Shown: positions 15,404 to 23,255 of the stretch, in pieces
Layout: each line of letters begins with the position of its first letter
How positions within the stretch are numbered: the first letter of the stretch is position 1
Assembly (NCBI GenBank): GCA_012960035.1
Contig: DUBZ01000155.1
Coordinates: 333 to 52,863, forward strand
DNA length: 52,531 nt
DNA from: Myxococcales bacterium
GTDB lineage: Bacteria > Myxococcota_A > UBA9160 > UBA4427
Reading direction: 5' to 3'
Position numbers and translations under genes: made by a program
The notes under the pieces: generated by a model
Told to the model about the DNA's origin: nothing
Databases searched by the model: none
Seen by the model: the letters and a program-made list of their open reading frames with translations, nothing else

Positions 15404-18295
15404 ATGATGAGACGATTTTCGAGACGCCGTCGCGGCGGCGCGACCGACGTGGCGATCAATGGCGAGACCGTGTTCGCGCAAATCCTCGAACAAGGCATTC
15501 TCGACCTCGCGTCCCTTGAGGCGATGGCCGAAGACGCAGTTCCCGATGTTCCCAACAGCTACGCCGTGCTCGCGAACGGCGAGGACAAAAACGGCGGCAA
15601 AGTGATCGTGAGTTACGCGCCGCGGCACGCGGGTGACGCGCTACTCGGCGGGCTGATCGTGGCCTCGAAACTCGCAGAAGCCGAAACCGAACCCTTCAGC
15701 GGTGAACTCATCGTCGTGGCGCCCGAATGGAGCTTGTCGGCGCGAAGGCGCTTGAGTTTGGTTCAACCGTCGGCTTACCGCCTGCGGGCCGTCTCGGCCC
15801 CGTCTCTCGCGGATGCATCGCTTGCAGTGAACCCTGTGCCCGTCAGCGAGCCTGGCGTCGTATCGGTGGCAGCGGTGAAGAGCCGCCTCACAAGTCCCGC
15901 AGACCGTGACTTATTTGCGCGCGCGATCGCGGCCTTCGACGGTCTCGCGTCCAAGCATGGCGGTGCCATTCGTGGCTTCGAACAAAGCGTTGAACTCGTC
16001 GTCATGGCGCGTCGTGTAGCGGAGCTTCGCGCAGACGAGTCGGGCGTCATGCTCAATACGATCTTGCCGTCGCGCTCGAGCGTGCGGTTGTCGGGAGACA
16101 CTCTGTCCGGCGCCCTCGATGCGCTCGAAGGCAATTTGCGCAAGCGACTCAACGACCGACGCACCCGCGAAGGGGACGAAGGGGTTCGTACCCGTCTCAT
16201 CCCATTGGTCGCCGAAACGTTGAACTTGCGTTCGCTCGTCAGCTGGCCTGTTGGTGGGAAGGACCTCGATGTCATTGACTCGGTCGGCGTGAATGCCGAT
16301 GGCAGTCCAGTCGCGACTGCTTCGCGCAGCAGTCTTAGTCTCGCCGCGCTCGGTGTGATCCTCGACGCAGCCCTCGATATTCGCGCAGCGTTGCCCGTGG
16401 TGTTGGCCAAGGCCGAAGCCCCGGTTCGCCTCGATCTGTTTCGCCTGGCATTGATTGCGAAGGATTTCGCGCCTGGCGTCGCAAAGCTACTTCCCATGTT
16501 CAACGTCTCTCATGACATCGTCGAGATTCGCTCAAGTGGACGCGACAAAGGACTCGTGGTCGCAATTTGCACCTCGGGCGAAGCGGTTCCGATTTCGTCG
16601 GGTCGCGGGCGTCGCAACAACCGTGGTGCTGTCGGCAACGATCGTGCGCGTCGTGGCGGGCAGGGCAATGACCGCAACGGGAACGAGGGCGATGAGGAAG
16701 TTGTGAGTGCCGAGAGTGCTCCCGCCGAAGCGCAGGACAGCGAAGCCGAGAACAACATAGGCGACGGTCGCGGACGAGGACGTTCGAGACGGCGTGGTGG
16801 AAGGAGGTCGCGAGGCGGTGATCGCGATGGCAACGAGTCGGGCGCCGACGCGGCATCCGATGAAAATACCGCAGCGGAGAAGTCCGCGAAGGCGAAGCCG
16901 CGCTTCGAGGAAATGTCTTCCTTCGATCTCGCGGATGAACAACGCGAGGATGATGGGGAAGGCTCAAAGCCTCGCGGTCGGGGTCGACGTCCCCGAGGTA
17001 GACGCCGCGGTGGAAACGGTGGTCAAGGCGAGGCAGAGGAGGGCACCGATCGCCCTCAAGCCAGCAAAAGTAGGCGAGCCGAAAGCGACGATGCCGCGGC
17101 GAGTGCCGACTCTGACGACGTCGTCGACGATGATGATTCGCTCGAAGGCGTGTTGTCCAAGCTGCCCGACGAATTGAACGACGACAATGATGTCGAGGTA
17201 CCGCAGTACGAAGAAGACAACGACGATGATGGTGAAGATGATGCCGTGCGCAACGAGCGCGAGAAGCGCCGACGACAGCGACAAAAGAAGAGCATCGAAG
17301 AAGCGCCACCCGAACCTCCGAAGCCGGTTCGAAGGCGTGTCGCGATCGTCGCTCATGCGGATCGCGACTCGGTACTCGCGGCAGTGTTGCTCGCCCGCGA
17401 ACTCAGGCTCGTAGATGGGATCTGGGTCTACACCCAAGCCGAACTCATGAGCTTCTTCCGTGGCGGGGCAACGGATCTTCGTGAAGAAACTCCGATCTAC
17501 GTCGTTGGCTTTACGCCTTCGCCGGCCCGCGACGTCCTCCAGGCGGCTGCGATTTACGCCGGGCGACTCACTTGGATCGATCATCGCGAATGGCCGCCGG
17601 AAGACCTAGGTGCGTTGAAAGAATCGCTCGGTGAAGAGCAGGTTTGGATTGCTCCGGGCCTGGGCTCATGCCTTCCGCTCATGATCGAAGCCTTCACCCG
17701 ACGTAGCCGCTTTTCCGACAAACTCGTAGATCTCGCTGCTGGGCGTTTTACCGAGCATGACTACGAACGTTGGGGACGCGTCTGGTGGGCCCGGCTTGCC
17801 GAGATCGCGAGTCAGAGTGGCTCGGCGATGTCGGCCCTCGAACCGTTGCTCGCCGGACGTCCGAGCGACCTCGCAAAGGAAGCGGAGTCGGCCGAGCTGC
17901 CGCCGCCGCCGCCAGAAGTCGAGTTCGTTTCGAATCAGGACTTTCGACTCGTTCACTTCGCAGGGCATCGCATGGTCGTGCTCGACGTTCCTATGGAACT
18001 CGACCTCAACCTTTCTGCGAGAATTGCCCGGGAGCGATACATGGCGACATTGTCCTTGGCCGTACAGGCAGAGGGCGAGATGATCATCGTTTCAGGCGAA
18101 GAGGGCGTGGGTCGACGCACCCTCGACTTCAATGGGCTTGTTTCGCACCTCGCGGACAAACTCGAATGGGTGAAATCGCTCCCCGATCACGATCATGTGA
18201 CGCGCTTCCTGATCAAGGGACGCGTCGCAAACCCGGAACGTCTCGACGAGGTGATCGGCGAGATCGTGATGGGGCGATCGCTGCTAGAACGCTAA
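15404..18295 (+). CDS. Giant protein: unknown N-domain, RG-rich/acidic linker, DHH-like C-domain
   Basis: A 963-residue protein with three parts. Residues 1-395 are a folded domain of unknown type after a basic start (RRFSRRRRGG). Residues about 396-640 are low complexity: RG/RRG repeats (GRGRGRSRRRGGRRSRGG; PRGRGRRPRGRRRGG) then acidic runs (DDVVDDDDSLEG, EEDNDDDGEDD). Residues about 641-963 resemble a DHH-type phosphoesterase: AIVAHADRDSVLAAVLLARE (motif I, usually HxDxDG) and WIDHREW, with DHR where DHH is expected, followed by a DHHA1-like end (HVTRFLIKGRVANPERLDEV). RG-rich regions usually bind RNA. The altered DHH and the Ser for Gly in motif I leave activity uncertain. AGGAG at 15391-15395 selects the ATG at 15404. 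queE starts five bases after the stop. Confidence 0.75.
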   Translation: MMRRFSRRRRGGATDVAINGETVFAQILEQGILDLASLEAMAEDAVPDVPNSYAVLANGEDKNGGKVIVSYAPRHAGDALLGGLIVASKLAEAETEPFSGELIVVAPEWSLSARRRLSLVQPSAYRLRAVSAPSLADASLAVNPVPVSEPGVVSVAAVKSRLTSPADRDLFARAIAAFDGLASKHGGAIRGFEQSVELVVMARRVAELRADESGVMLNTILPSRSSVRLSGDTLSGALDALEGNLRKRLNDRRTREGDEGVRTRLIPLVAETLNLRSLVSWPVGGKDLDVIDSVGVNADGSPVATASRSSLSLAALGVILDAALDIRAALPVVLAKAEAPVRLDLFRLALIAKDFAPGVAKLLPMFNVSHDIVEIRSSGRDKGLVVAICTSGEAVPISSGRGRRNNRGAVGNDRARRGGQGNDRNGNEGDEEVVSAESAPAEAQDSEAENNIGDGRGRGRSRRRGGRRSRGGDRDGNESGADAASDENTAAEKSAKAKPRFEEMSSFDLADEQREDDGEGSKPRGRGRRPRGRRRGGNGGQGEAEEGTDRPQASKSRRAESDDAAASADSDDVVDDDDSLEGVLSKLPDELNDDNDVEVPQYEEDNDDDGEDDAVRNEREKRRRQRQKKSIEEAPPEPPKPVRRRVAIVAHADRDSVLAAVLLARELRLVDGIWVYTQAELMSFFRGGATDLREETPIYVVGFTPSPARDVLQAAAIYAGRLTWIDHREWPPEDLGALKESLGEEQVWIAPGLGSCLPLMIEAFTRRSRFSDKLVDLAAGRFTEHDYERWGRVWWARLAEIASQSGSAMSALEPLLAGRPSDLAKEAESAELPPPPPEVEFVSNQDFRLVHFAGHRMVVLDVPMELDLNLSARIARERYMATLSLAVQAEGEMIIVSGEEGVGRRTLDFNGLVSHLADKLEWVKSLPDHDHVTRFLIKGRVANPERLDEVIGEIVMGRSLLER

Positions 18296-18300
18296 GCACG

Positions 18301-19068
18301 ATGAACCTTGTCGAAATTTTTGCGTCGGCCCAAGGTGAGGGGCTGCACGTCGGGGCGTCGACGATCTTCGTTCGCTTGGGCGAGTGTGACTTGCGCTGTA
18401 GCTGGTGCGATTCGCCCGGTACGTGGCTGCCCGCGAAACGTTGGCGCTACGAAACGGGCCCCGGCACCGCGGACTTCGTTGAGCACGCAAACCCGGCCTC
18501 CCTGTCTCAAGTTGAAGACGCGCTTGAGCAGCTCGACGCAAAGTCGTACCGCTTCGTGAGCGTCACGGGGGGCGAGCCTTTGCTTCAAGTCGAAAGCGTC
18601 GAAGCCATCGCGCGCATCGTTCGTGAGATGGGTTCGCGCACACTCTTGGAGACCCACGGGCTCGCGGTCGGCGCGATGGAACGCGTGGCGCCATTGATCG
18701 ATGTCGTGTCGATGGATTGGAAGCTTGCAAAAGACGTGCGCTGGGCTGCGGAGCCTGAGGCCGGGGAAGACGTTTCGTTTGATTCCCGCCATGAGGCTTT
18801 CCTGATCGCCGCGCTGCAACACTGCGAGGTTTACGTGAAGGTGGTGGTCACGGCACAGACGACGACCGAAGAACTCAAGTCGGTGGCGCGACAAGTGGCA
18901 TCTGTAGATGCATCCGTGCCGCTTGTCTTGCAACCCGTGACGCCGATGGCCAAGGTGCGTGAAGCGCCAACGGCGAGTCAGATGCTTCCTCACATGCGAG
19001 CATGTGAAGGGATCCTCAAGGACGTGCGGTTGATTCCGCAGACCCACAAGGTCTACGGCGCTCTTTAG
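18301..19068 (+). CDS. queE: 7-carboxy-7-deazaguanine synthase, radical SAM
   Basis: A 255-residue radical SAM enzyme that contracts 6-carboxytetrahydropterin to 7-carboxy-7-deazaguanine, the queuosine and deazapurine precursor. The cluster motif CDLRCSWCDSPGTW is CxxxCxxC, with the start FASAQGEGLHVG and the SAM-binding VTGGEPLLQ. RLIPQTHKVYG closes the protein as in the family. No other queuosine genes (queC, queD, queF) are in the window. The long in-frame extension upstream is the antiparallel-free shadow of the giant gene; the ATG at 18301 gives the true length. Confidence 0.92.
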   Translation: MNLVEIFASAQGEGLHVGASTIFVRLGECDLRCSWCDSPGTWLPAKRWRYETGPGTADFVEHANPASLSQVEDALEQLDAKSYRFVSVTGGEPLLQVESVEAIARIVREMGSRTLLETHGLAVGAMERVAPLIDVVSMDWKLAKDVRWAAEPEAGEDVSFDSRHEAFLIAALQHCEVYVKVVVTAQTTTEELKSVARQVASVDASVPLVLQPVTPMAKVREAPTASQMLPHMRACEGILKDVRLIPQTHKVYGAL

Positions 19069-19087
19069 CCGTCTAGTCCCCTCGCGT

Positions 19088-19276
19088 TTATCTGCTGCGC
19101 TTCTCCCGCCGAAGGTTGCGCGAAAGTTCGCGGCGAAGCGCTTTCAGCTGTGATGCGTCGATCGGAACTGCGACGCCACCAAATCCCTGAGCAAAGTACG
19201 CCTCGGGGATCGCGTTGAAGGCTCGCGCGGGTTCTTCGGGAATGACGCAATTGACGTGGAAAGGATCGGCAAGTCA
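19088..19276 (-). pseudogene. Start-less coding remnant downstream of the metallopeptidase gene
   Basis: On the minus strand the frame from 19276 to the TAA at 19088 reads like real protein: LADPFHVNCVIPEEPARA, then FNAIPEAYFAQGFGGVAVPI, ending in a basic helix LKALRRELSRNLRREKRSR. Codon use fits the surrounding genes. Yet a TGA precedes it directly and there is no ATG, GTG or TTG in frame. It could be the 3' end of a decayed gene, a frame broken by a sequencing error, or an extension reached by frameshift. I do not recognise the family. Confidence 0.45.
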
Positions 19277-19290
19277 ATCCCGCAGCTTCT

Positions 19291-20481
19291 TTACGGATTG
19301 AAGAAAGCCCTGCGCGGATCGTCTGCCTTTGTCGCCTCGTCGAGACGAGCGATGAAGCGGAGTAAGTCGCCGTCTAGACCGTCAAGAACTTCGCGGTACT
19401 TCGGTGTGTCGGCCACGTAGGTTCCTTGAATCGCGAGACACGCGTCGTTGATCCGCGCTGCCTTCGACAAGCGTTCCGGGTCGGCGATCTGTAGCGGAAG
19501 GTCTTTCAACTGGGCACGTCCGTTGGTTTCGAGTTCGGCGCGTGCGCGGTCGATCTCTTCTCGCGGCAAGTCGCGGGCATAGAGTTCTTCGACGTCTTGT
19601 TTTAACGCCATCATTGCACGCGAGATCAGCCGGTCGTCGTCAATGCGCGTCCGCACATCGCTGGCACTCGGCACGTCGTCTGAAAGCCCCGACGGAGGGT
19701 TGGCAAAGAAGCGTACCGAGGCTTCTTCGCCAATGAAATTGGCCACTCCTTCGTTGAAGTCGGGCTGACTGCTCACGAACGCGGTGGCGTGTACAAGTTC
19801 GTGAATCACCGTTTCAACGAGTCGAGCATCACTGGTGTCGAGCATGGGCGCGGTCAGCGGGTCGTCGAACCAACCCAACGTTGAATAGGCGCGGATCGCG
19901 CTCACACAAACGTCCATGTCGCTGGCTCGGAGTTCCGAAGCCTCGCGCTCGGCACGCTCCTGATCAAAGAAGCCTTTGTACGGAACTTCCCCGACAATGG
20001 GGAAGCGAAAGTTAGTCGGGCTGATCGCACCGGCTTCAGTCGCGATAATGCTGGTCACGATCCGATCGTGGGGCCACGGGACGAAGCTTGTGTACTGGCC
20101 CCCTACATCGAGCCCCAGCTCGGCCGCAAAGTGGCGCGCATGCTGCACCAGTTCGAGCTTTGCGCGCAGTTCGGGATCCGTCTCGGAGTCTTCCAGGAGG
20201 CCCTCGATAGGCTGTCGCGCCCAAAGTAACTTTGCCTGACCGACAGCGAGGTGTCCGTAGTAGCAGCCAGTGCTAAAGAGCAGGCCCACAATCGTGAGGA
20301 TGAGGATGGGATCCCGGACCGAACGCTTCTTTTCTGCGGAGCTACTTGTCGAGCCCGCCTCGACGGTCGCGACCGACGGTTGGCTCGAAGAAGCTGCCGA
20401 ATTTGTGAGCGCAGAGTGCTTTGCGGCTGGTGCTGCAGGCGTCGAAGAACGCGCCGAGTCCCACGGAATTTTGCTTGTCAT
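19291..20481 (-). CDS. Putative aminopeptidase lipoprotein (PF10023-like)
   Basis: A zinc-peptidase-like protein with HELVHATAF (HExxH) followed by the glutamate in NEGVANFIGEE, in the layout of the 'putative aminopeptidase' family PF10023. A lipoprotein signal is clear at residues about 50-72: KKRS, a hydrophobic stretch LILTIVGLLF and the lipobox STGC, so it is exported and lipid-anchored. The only standard start before this signal is the ATG at 20481, which gives an odd 49-residue Ser/Ala-rich leader that lies antisense inside prmA. The GTG at 20289 would remove most of the signal. The real start is therefore uncertain. Confidence 0.8.
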   Translation of the reverse strand: MTSKIPWDSARSSTPAAPAAKHSALTNSAASSSQPSVATVEAGSTSSSAEKKRSVRDPILILTIVGLLFSTGCYYGHLAVGQAKLLWARQPIEGLLEDSETDPELRAKLELVQHARHFAAELGLDVGGQYTSFVPWPHDRIVTSIIATEAGAISPTNFRFPIVGEVPYKGFFDQERAEREASELRASDMDVCVSAIRAYSTLGWFDDPLTAPMLDTSDARLVETVIHELVHATAFVSSQPDFNEGVANFIGEEASVRFFANPPSGLSDDVPSASDVRTRIDDDRLISRAMMALKQDVEELYARDLPREEIDRARAELETNGRAQLKDLPLQIADPERLSKAARINDACLAIQGTYVADTPKYREVLDGLDGDLLRFIARLDEATKADDPRRAFFNP

Positions 20482-21211
20482 CTATGCGGAGCACTCCGTC
20501 TTGCAGCAGGTGATGGATGCAGGTTGTGATGCCGGCGCGCGCGTCGTGGGCGAAGCGCAGGAAATTGAAGATCTCGACTGGTCGGAGCAGTGGAAGGTCG
20601 GCATCAAACCTCTCGTGGTTTCCGATCGGCTCGTCGTCCGGCCATCCTTTGCGCCAATCGACTTGGTCCCAGGGCAGAAGGAAATCATGATTGACCCCGG
20701 GCAGGCATTTGGAACCGGCGGCCATGCATCGACGAGTCTCGTACTCGAATGGGTCGATGAATTGTCCCCCGAACTCAGCGAACAGACGCGGGTGCTGGAC
20801 ATTGGCAGCGGGACGGGAGTGTTGGCGATGTCGGCGCTCGCGCTGGGGGCGGGACACGCAGTGGGTTTCGATCTCGATGCACGAGCTGGAGTCGAGGCGC
20901 GGGTGTGGGCGGAGTTGAACGGATTTGCCAGTCGCCTCAGCTTATTCACCGGCGGGATCGAAGCTTTGAACAACGATTCGTACGACCTCGTGCTGGCCAA
21001 CTTGTTGAGCAGCGAAATGCTCCCGATTGCCGAACCCCTGGTAGCCCGCATCAAACCGGGGGGCAGGGCGGTGTTCTCGGGCTTGCTCGCGACGGAACAA
21101 GAAAAGGTGGAAACGTCGCTTGCTCCTCTAGGACTCAGGACCCTGGGCGCCCGATTCTTGCTCGATGTCACCGGCGACCACTGGGTTTCGTTGCTCATGG
21201 GCCGAGCATAA
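20306..21211 (+). CDS. prmA: Ribosomal protein L11 methyltransferase
   Basis: A 301-residue SAM-dependent enzyme that trimethylates ribosomal protein L11. It has the N-terminal substrate domain (WLEEAAEFVSAECFAAGAAG), DWSEQWKVGIKP and the family motif IDPGQAFGTGGHASTSL, then the SAM site VLDIGSGTGVLAMSAL and LANLLSSEML. The ATG at 20306 (MGSRTERFF) has GAGG six bases upstream; 20300 is an alternative. Its first ~175 bases overlap, on the opposite strand, the predicted 5' end of the metallopeptidase lipoprotein gene. Confidence 0.9.
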   Translation: MGSRTERFFSAELLVEPASTVATDGWLEEAAEFVSAECFAAGAAGVEERAESHGILLVIYAEHSVLQQVMDAGCDAGARVVGEAQEIEDLDWSEQWKVGIKPLVVSDRLVVRPSFAPIDLVPGQKEIMIDPGQAFGTGGHASTSLVLEWVDELSPELSEQTRVLDIGSGTGVLAMSALALGAGHAVGFDLDARAGVEARVWAELNGFASRLSLFTGGIEALNNDSYDLVLANLLSSEMLPIAEPLVARIKPGGRAVFSGLLATEQEKVETSLAPLGLRTLGARFLLDVTGDHWVSLLMGRA

Positions 21212-21500
21212 CGCGCAGCGGAGCGAACTCTTGCAACAAGAACGTACCGTTGCGTGCGCCTCGCGAGGTTCAGTTGCACGACCCATTGAAGGCGGGGTAA
21301 TGGTCGCATCGTGGACGAACCTCACGTAAACTCCCGCGCGTTCGTTCTCCCCGTGGGTGGATGACCGATTGCTGCGCGCAGGGGTCTCGCGGGAAGCGGG
21401 TGCAGGGTAGGCGGACCGCTGCAGCCTATTGCCCGCGTGAGAACATCTTCGGATCAGCCACGTAAGATCAACGCGCAGACACCTTCGGGAGCGGCGCACG
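21212..21500. other. Intergenic region before the JAMM gene
   Basis: Nothing convincing is encoded in these 289 bases. They probably hold the promoter of the JAMM/TolB-like pair. Confidence 0.5.
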
Positions 21501-22025
21501 GTGGCCAGAGCGAACGACATGGACCGCGAACGAATCGATTTAGAAGACGGCCGGCCACCGCTGCAGATTTCACGGCGGGTGCTGAACGAATTGTGCGCGC
21601 ATGCGAGAGAGACCCAGCCAGAAGAGTGTTGCGGCTTGATTACCGGTGACGGCGAGCATCGCTTTCGCAGCGTTTACCGATGCCGCAACGAAATGACGCT
21701 CTACAACACCAAAGACCCCGAGCGATACCCGCGCGACGGAACGAAGGCGTTCTACATGAATGAGACCGATTACTTGAAAGCATCGCAAGGTGCGGAAGAA
21801 AGAGGGGAGGCCGTTACCGCGGTCTATCACTCTCATGTGGGTGCGGGCGTCTACTTTTCAGAGATGGATCAGGAGTTCGCGGAACACAGGCTGTTCCCGT
21901 TTCCCGACGTCGCGCACATTGTGATCGCAGTGAACGAGGGGCCTATGCCTGTGTGTGGCGTGTTCGAGCGCGCCACCACAGACGAACCCTTCGTGGGTCG
22001 CAAACTCGAGGCACAGCCCTCCTGA
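21501..22025 (+). CDS. JAMM/MPN+ domain metalloprotease
   Basis: A 174-residue single-domain JAMM protein. The zinc site is complete: Glu in PEECCGLITG and HxHx7SxxD as HSHVGAGVYFSEMD. Bacterial single-domain JAMM enzymes cut peptides after a C-terminal Gly or release cysteine from sulfur-carrier proteins in the cytoplasm; an ubiquitin-like carrier is not seen nearby. The GTG at 21501 has GGGAG about 9 bases upstream; the ATG at 21519 is an alternative. Its TGA overlaps the ATG of the next gene (TGATG), so the two are translationally coupled. Confidence 0.88.
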   Translation: MARANDMDRERIDLEDGRPPLQISRRVLNELCAHARETQPEECCGLITGDGEHRFRSVYRCRNEMTLYNTKDPERYPRDGTKAFYMNETDYLKASQGAEERGEAVTAVYHSHVGAGVYFSEMDQEFAEHRLFPFPDVAHIVIAVNEGPMPVCGVFERATTDEPFVGRKLEAQPS

Positions 22026-23077
22026 TGTTCCACGTTTCCTTCAGGCTCTTGCGGCTCCCCCTCCTTGTGGCGTTTCTTTGCGTCGCCGCCAGTGGCTGCG
22101 CGACGAATTCGGTTAACCGCGCAGAGCTACCCGAAGACAACATCGCGGTGCAGTTGTGGGAAAATGAAGAGGCGCGCCGTCGCCGCGACATCATTGCCGA
22201 GCTCCAGGGATCGAGCCGTGATCAACAACGCCGCGGTGTGCTCGACCTCAATCAATATTCTTCCAGCGGCGATCAAACAGACCCAATGGATGCCCTCGAC
22301 CGCTACCCCGCGAAGCTTGCGCTGATCAATCCGCGCACGCGTGCCGTGACCTTCCTCGATCAAGCCCCGCGCGGCGCGCGACCGCTTTCATGGTCGAAGG
22401 ACCGAACGCGTTTGATGATTGCGAGCGATCGCGTGAAGGGGAAGTTTCAGATCTTCGAACTCAATCTCAAGTCGGGGGAAGTGAATCTCCTGGCCCCCGG
22501 TCGAGGCAACGTCCTCGCTGGATCCTATGCAGTCAGCGACGGCTACGCGTTCTCGTCCATCAATATGAACGACGAAGGCCAGGTCGAAATGAAGATTCTG
22601 CGCTCCCAAACGGGCAAGCCAGACGAACTGCTCGCGACCGAGTCGGCGGTTCAGCACATCGCGTACTCGGGGAGTGGTCGGCACGTCGCGTACGCACCGC
22701 GCGATCTAAAGATGATGTCGAGTCGCAGTGAACGACTGCCGCGAATCGTGGTTCAGGAAGTGGACCCAGTTGGAAACCGACGCGAACTCGGTCCGGGGTT
22801 GCACCCGGTGTTTTCACCGGACGGTGAATGGATCGTATACAGCGCCGGCCGCCCCGGCGTACTGCGAACCTTTCGCATGCGCATCGATGGCAGTGGCCGC
22901 ACTCCGATCGGACCCACGGTGCGAAGCGAAGGTTCGCCCGCAATTTCCCCGGACGGCAAGTACGTCGTCTACGTGTCAAAGCACAACGGGCTTGACCGTT
23001 TGTTTGTAAAACGATTTGACGGAACCGGAGATACGCTGCTTTACGACGGTGCCGCAGTAGAGGGACCTATCTGGTAG
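22025..23077 (+). CDS. TolB-like beta-propeller lipoprotein
   Basis: A 350-residue protein with a signal sequence and lipobox (VAASGCATNS, Cys near residue 25). The body has repeated propeller blades with PD40-type motifs: SWSKDRTRLMIASD, HPVFSPDGEWIVYSAG, SPAISPDGKYVVYVSK. Such propellers bind partners in the periplasm, as TolB does. It is too short for TolB and has no tol-pal neighbours. An upstream in-frame extension is rejected because the ATG at 22025 overlaps the JAMM stop and directly precedes the signal peptide. Confidence 0.82.
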   Translation: MFHVSFRLLRLPLLVAFLCVAASGCATNSVNRAELPEDNIAVQLWENEEARRRRDIIAELQGSSRDQQRRGVLDLNQYSSSGDQTDPMDALDRYPAKLALINPRTRAVTFLDQAPRGARPLSWSKDRTRLMIASDRVKGKFQIFELNLKSGEVNLLAPGRGNVLAGSYAVSDGYAFSSINMNDEGQVEMKILRSQTGKPDELLATESAVQHIAYSGSGRHVAYAPRDLKMMSSRSERLPRIVVQEVDPVGNRRELGPGLHPVFSPDGEWIVYSAGRPGVLRTFRMRIDGSGRTPIGPTVRSEGSPAISPDGKYVVYVSKHNGLDRLFVKRFDGTGDTLLYDGAAVEGPIW

Positions 23078-23098
23078 AGCAGGCGATTAAGAACGACC

Positions 23099-23127
23099 CC
23101 GCATTGCAAGATTTTGGGCAATAGCGG
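23099..23127 (+). promoter_or_regulatory. Hairpin between the propeller gene and sat
   Basis: CCGCATTGC (23099-23107) can pair with GCAATAGCGG (23118-23127), with one small bulge. It could end the upstream transcript or lie in the sat leader. No T-run follows, and I recognise no known riboswitch. Confidence 0.4.
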
Positions 23128-23255
23128 CATCCGAAAGCGGCGCCTGGCGAAATGCGCTCGGGCCCACACCGCGAAACGAAAGCGTTCTACACCGAAGTCA
23201 GAAGCATAGTCAGCAGCATCGGCGTGAAACGAAGAAGACGAAGGAGAAAGTAAAC

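Noticed and set aside
17770..18300. N-terminal extension of queE
   Set aside because: It is an alternate frame of the giant gene; the family begins at the ATG at 18301.
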